NCBI GenBank assembly: GCA_019918135.1
Contig: WBZZ01000778.1
Coordinates: 1-64,000 of the forward strand
Reading direction: 5' to 3'
Length of the DNA: 64,000 nt
Origin: Paulinella micropora
Taxonomy: Eukaryota > Cercozoa > Imbricatea > Euglyphida > Paulinellidae
Part shown: piece after piece, positions 62,080 to 64,000 of the stretch
How the letters are laid out: each line of letters begins with the position of its first letter
Position numbering within the stretch: the stretch's first letter is position 1
Notes under the pieces: model-generated
Databases searched by the model: none
Told to the model about the DNA's origin: nothing
Seen by the model: only the letters and a program-made list of their open reading frames with translations
Made by a program: the position numbers and the translations under genes

Positions 62080-64000
62080 TGGTTGTTTTTTCCCCAAACA
62101 TACTGCTGCAGCACCCTGCCACAGGGTGCTACAGCTGCGAGCACTGCCTCCGAAACAAAAAAAAACAAAAAAACAAAAAATCTCTTCTTCTGGCGCTGCT
62201 CGTCCGCCTTGCCTCGTCCCCTCCTGCCCTCCCTCCCTCCCCTCCCGCCGGTCGGACGACGTGCCCTCCAAAAAAAAATTTTTTTTTTCGATTTCTGGTT
62301 GTCTGCTTTCTGATTTGGCATGGCATGCTGCTCCAGCACCTGTGACAGGCCCGACATGCTGCTCCAGCACGGGTGGCAGGCTCAACACGCTGCTCCACCA
62401 CTGGTGGCAGGCAGCTGCCCAAAAAGACTTGTTTTCTGTTCTCTCGCGCCGCCCCTCTTGCCCTCCCTCCCTCCCTCCCTCACCCTCCCGCCCGTCGGAC
62501 GACGTGCCCTCCAGAAAAACAGTTTTTTGATTTCTGGTTTTCTGACTTCTGATTTTAGCGCAACATGCTGCTCCAGCACGGGTGGCAGGCTCCTGCCCCC
62601 CCCCCCCCCAAAAAAACTTTTTTTCTGTTCCAGACAGAGGTTAATGAAGAAGAGCGGGCAAGTGTGGGAAAAAATGCAGCAGCTGGAACGCGACGTGCCT
62701 CACTGCGCTGTGCGGCAAGCTAAAGTCCACAGCGCTGTGTGGCAAGCTAACGTCCCGTCGTGCAAACTGTAATTTTTTCTTCCCCCTCCCTCCCTCTCAC
62801 CCCTGCTTTGTTTGTGACAATTCGGCAAGAGGGTAAGTGTGCCTTTCTCCTGTGGTACGGAAATTCAAGAGGGGATGCCGAAAAGGGTGGGGGCGGGGGA
62901 GAGGGAGGAGAGATGATCAAACATTTCTCTTGTTGGTCGGCGGTGGTACGACACTGCCCAAGGTTGCACAATGGACAACGGGGCTGCGAAACGTCGCACC
63001 TGGCGCATAACTGCGCCGCAAGGCGAGCTATCCTGCCTCCCAACTAACCTTGACCCTAACCCAACCGGCAAGCAAAACCAGGAAGGGTAATTGGAATGCC
63101 GTGATGGGGACTATAAAAGAATTTCGCCAGCAGCGACTGCCCCCAAAAAGCCGATTTCCGAATTCCAATTTCTGATTTTTTTTTCCCCAAACATGCTACT
63201 GCAGAACCCTGCCACAAGGTGTTACAGCTGCGAGCCCTGCCTCCAAAAAAAAATTCTGTGCTGCTCGTCTGCCTTGCCTCGCCTCCTCCTTCCTCCCATC
63301 CTCCCCGCCCGCCCAGTGCAGCAACAAAACCTAGTTCCAAATATCTGATTTCTGATTTCTGATTTTTTGCCCCAAACATGCTGCTGCAGCACCCTGTCAC
63401 AGGGTGCTACAGCTGTGAGCCCTGTCTGTAAAAAAAAAATTCTATGCTGCTCGTCCAACTTCCGCTCGCCTCCCCCCCCCCCCAGCACAGATTTTTTTTT
63501 TTTTTTTTTTTTAAAGAGACAGGGCTCGCAGCTATAGCACCTTGTGGCAGGGTGCTGCAGCAGCATGTTTGGAGAAAAAAATCAGAATCAGAAATCAGAA
63601 ATTTGGAACTAGGTTTTGTTGCTGCACCGCGCGGGCGGGGAGGAAGGGGGGGGGGGCTGCTCGTCCGCCTTCTCTCGCCTCCTCCTTCTTCCCCCTTCTT
63701 TCCCGCTCGCCCGGTGCAGCAGCAAAATCGAGTTCCAAATGTCTGATTTCTGATTTCTGATTTTTTCACCCAAACATGCTGCTGCAGCACCCGCCAAAGG
63801 GTGCTACAGGTGCGAGCCCTGTCTCCAACTTTTTTTTCTAAGCTGCTCTCGTCCGCCTTCCTCTTGCCCCCCCCCCCCTCCCCGCCCGCCCGTTGCAGCA
63901 ACAAAACCTAGTTCCAGATTTCTGATTTCTGATTTCTGATTTTTTTCCCCAAACACGCTGCTGCAACAGGGTGCGAGCCCCACCTCTTAAAAAAAAATGT
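62080..64000. repeat. Satellite array after gene copy C
   Basis: Copy of 52,830 onward, including the inverted unit (about 63,512-63,640) with a shorter T run. It continues past the window end. Confidence 0.85.

Larger units (their letters stand above)
55453..64000. repeat. 9.26-kb tandem segmental duplication, copy 2 (cut by window end)
   Basis: Near-identical repeat of 46,195 onward. Differences are mostly in homopolymer length plus scattered single substitutions. Confidence 0.93.

Overview
The window looks like nuclear DNA of a single-celled eukaryote (protist or alga); I cannot place it further. The evidence is genes split by GT-AG introns, single-repeat LRR exons, a SAM-RING ubiquitin-ligase gene, heavy microsatellites, satellites of about 190 bp, telomere-like TTAGGG arrays, MITEs and foldback elements. 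Coding density is very low and most of the window is repeat. There is no operon structure, rRNA, tRNA or CRISPR array that I can support.

Layout. (1) 1-20,434 is a tandem segmental array. Unit 1 (1-8,762) and unit 2 (8,763-17,129) are nearly identical. A shorter third unit (17,130-20,434) carries the only complete 3' end of an LRSAM1-like E3 ubiquitin ligase (LRR, coiled coil, SAM, RING). Units 1 and 2 lack the SAM-RING end but carry a papain-like cysteine-peptidase-like gene next to a 10-bp minisatellite. (2) 20,680-22,500 is a broken fossil of a virus-like SF3 helicase. (3) 23-32 kb is almost all non-coding: dispersed repeats, a CA-rich minisatellite, a telomere-like array and poly-C-laced tandem duplications. 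(4) 32.25-37.79 kb is a large palindrome of about 5.5 kb whose arms hold satellite units and LRR exons. It is followed by a cluster of foldback elements and four more LRR cassettes (38.8-39.9 kb). (5) 41-46, 49-52.6 and 58.4-61.9 kb hold three minus-strand copies of an unrecognised gene family with Sel1-like repeats, a region reminiscent of an SF3/D5-type helicase without a normal Walker A, and a lysine-rich repeated tail. The second and third copies lie in a recent tandem duplication of about 9.25 kb (46,195-55,452 and 55,453 to the window end). Satellite arrays fill the space between them.

The most unusual structure is a set of inverted LRR exon doublets. Two exons of about 84 nt, one on each strand, meet tail to tail and are separated by only the four bases GTAC. 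The palindrome AGGTACCT therefore serves as splice donor on both strands. Eight examples are present (six distinct loci plus copies made by duplication). Because each exon is a phase-0 module of about 28 residues with an acceptor on its outer side, a cassette could supply an in-frame LRR in either orientation. Whether this is used is not shown by the sequence.
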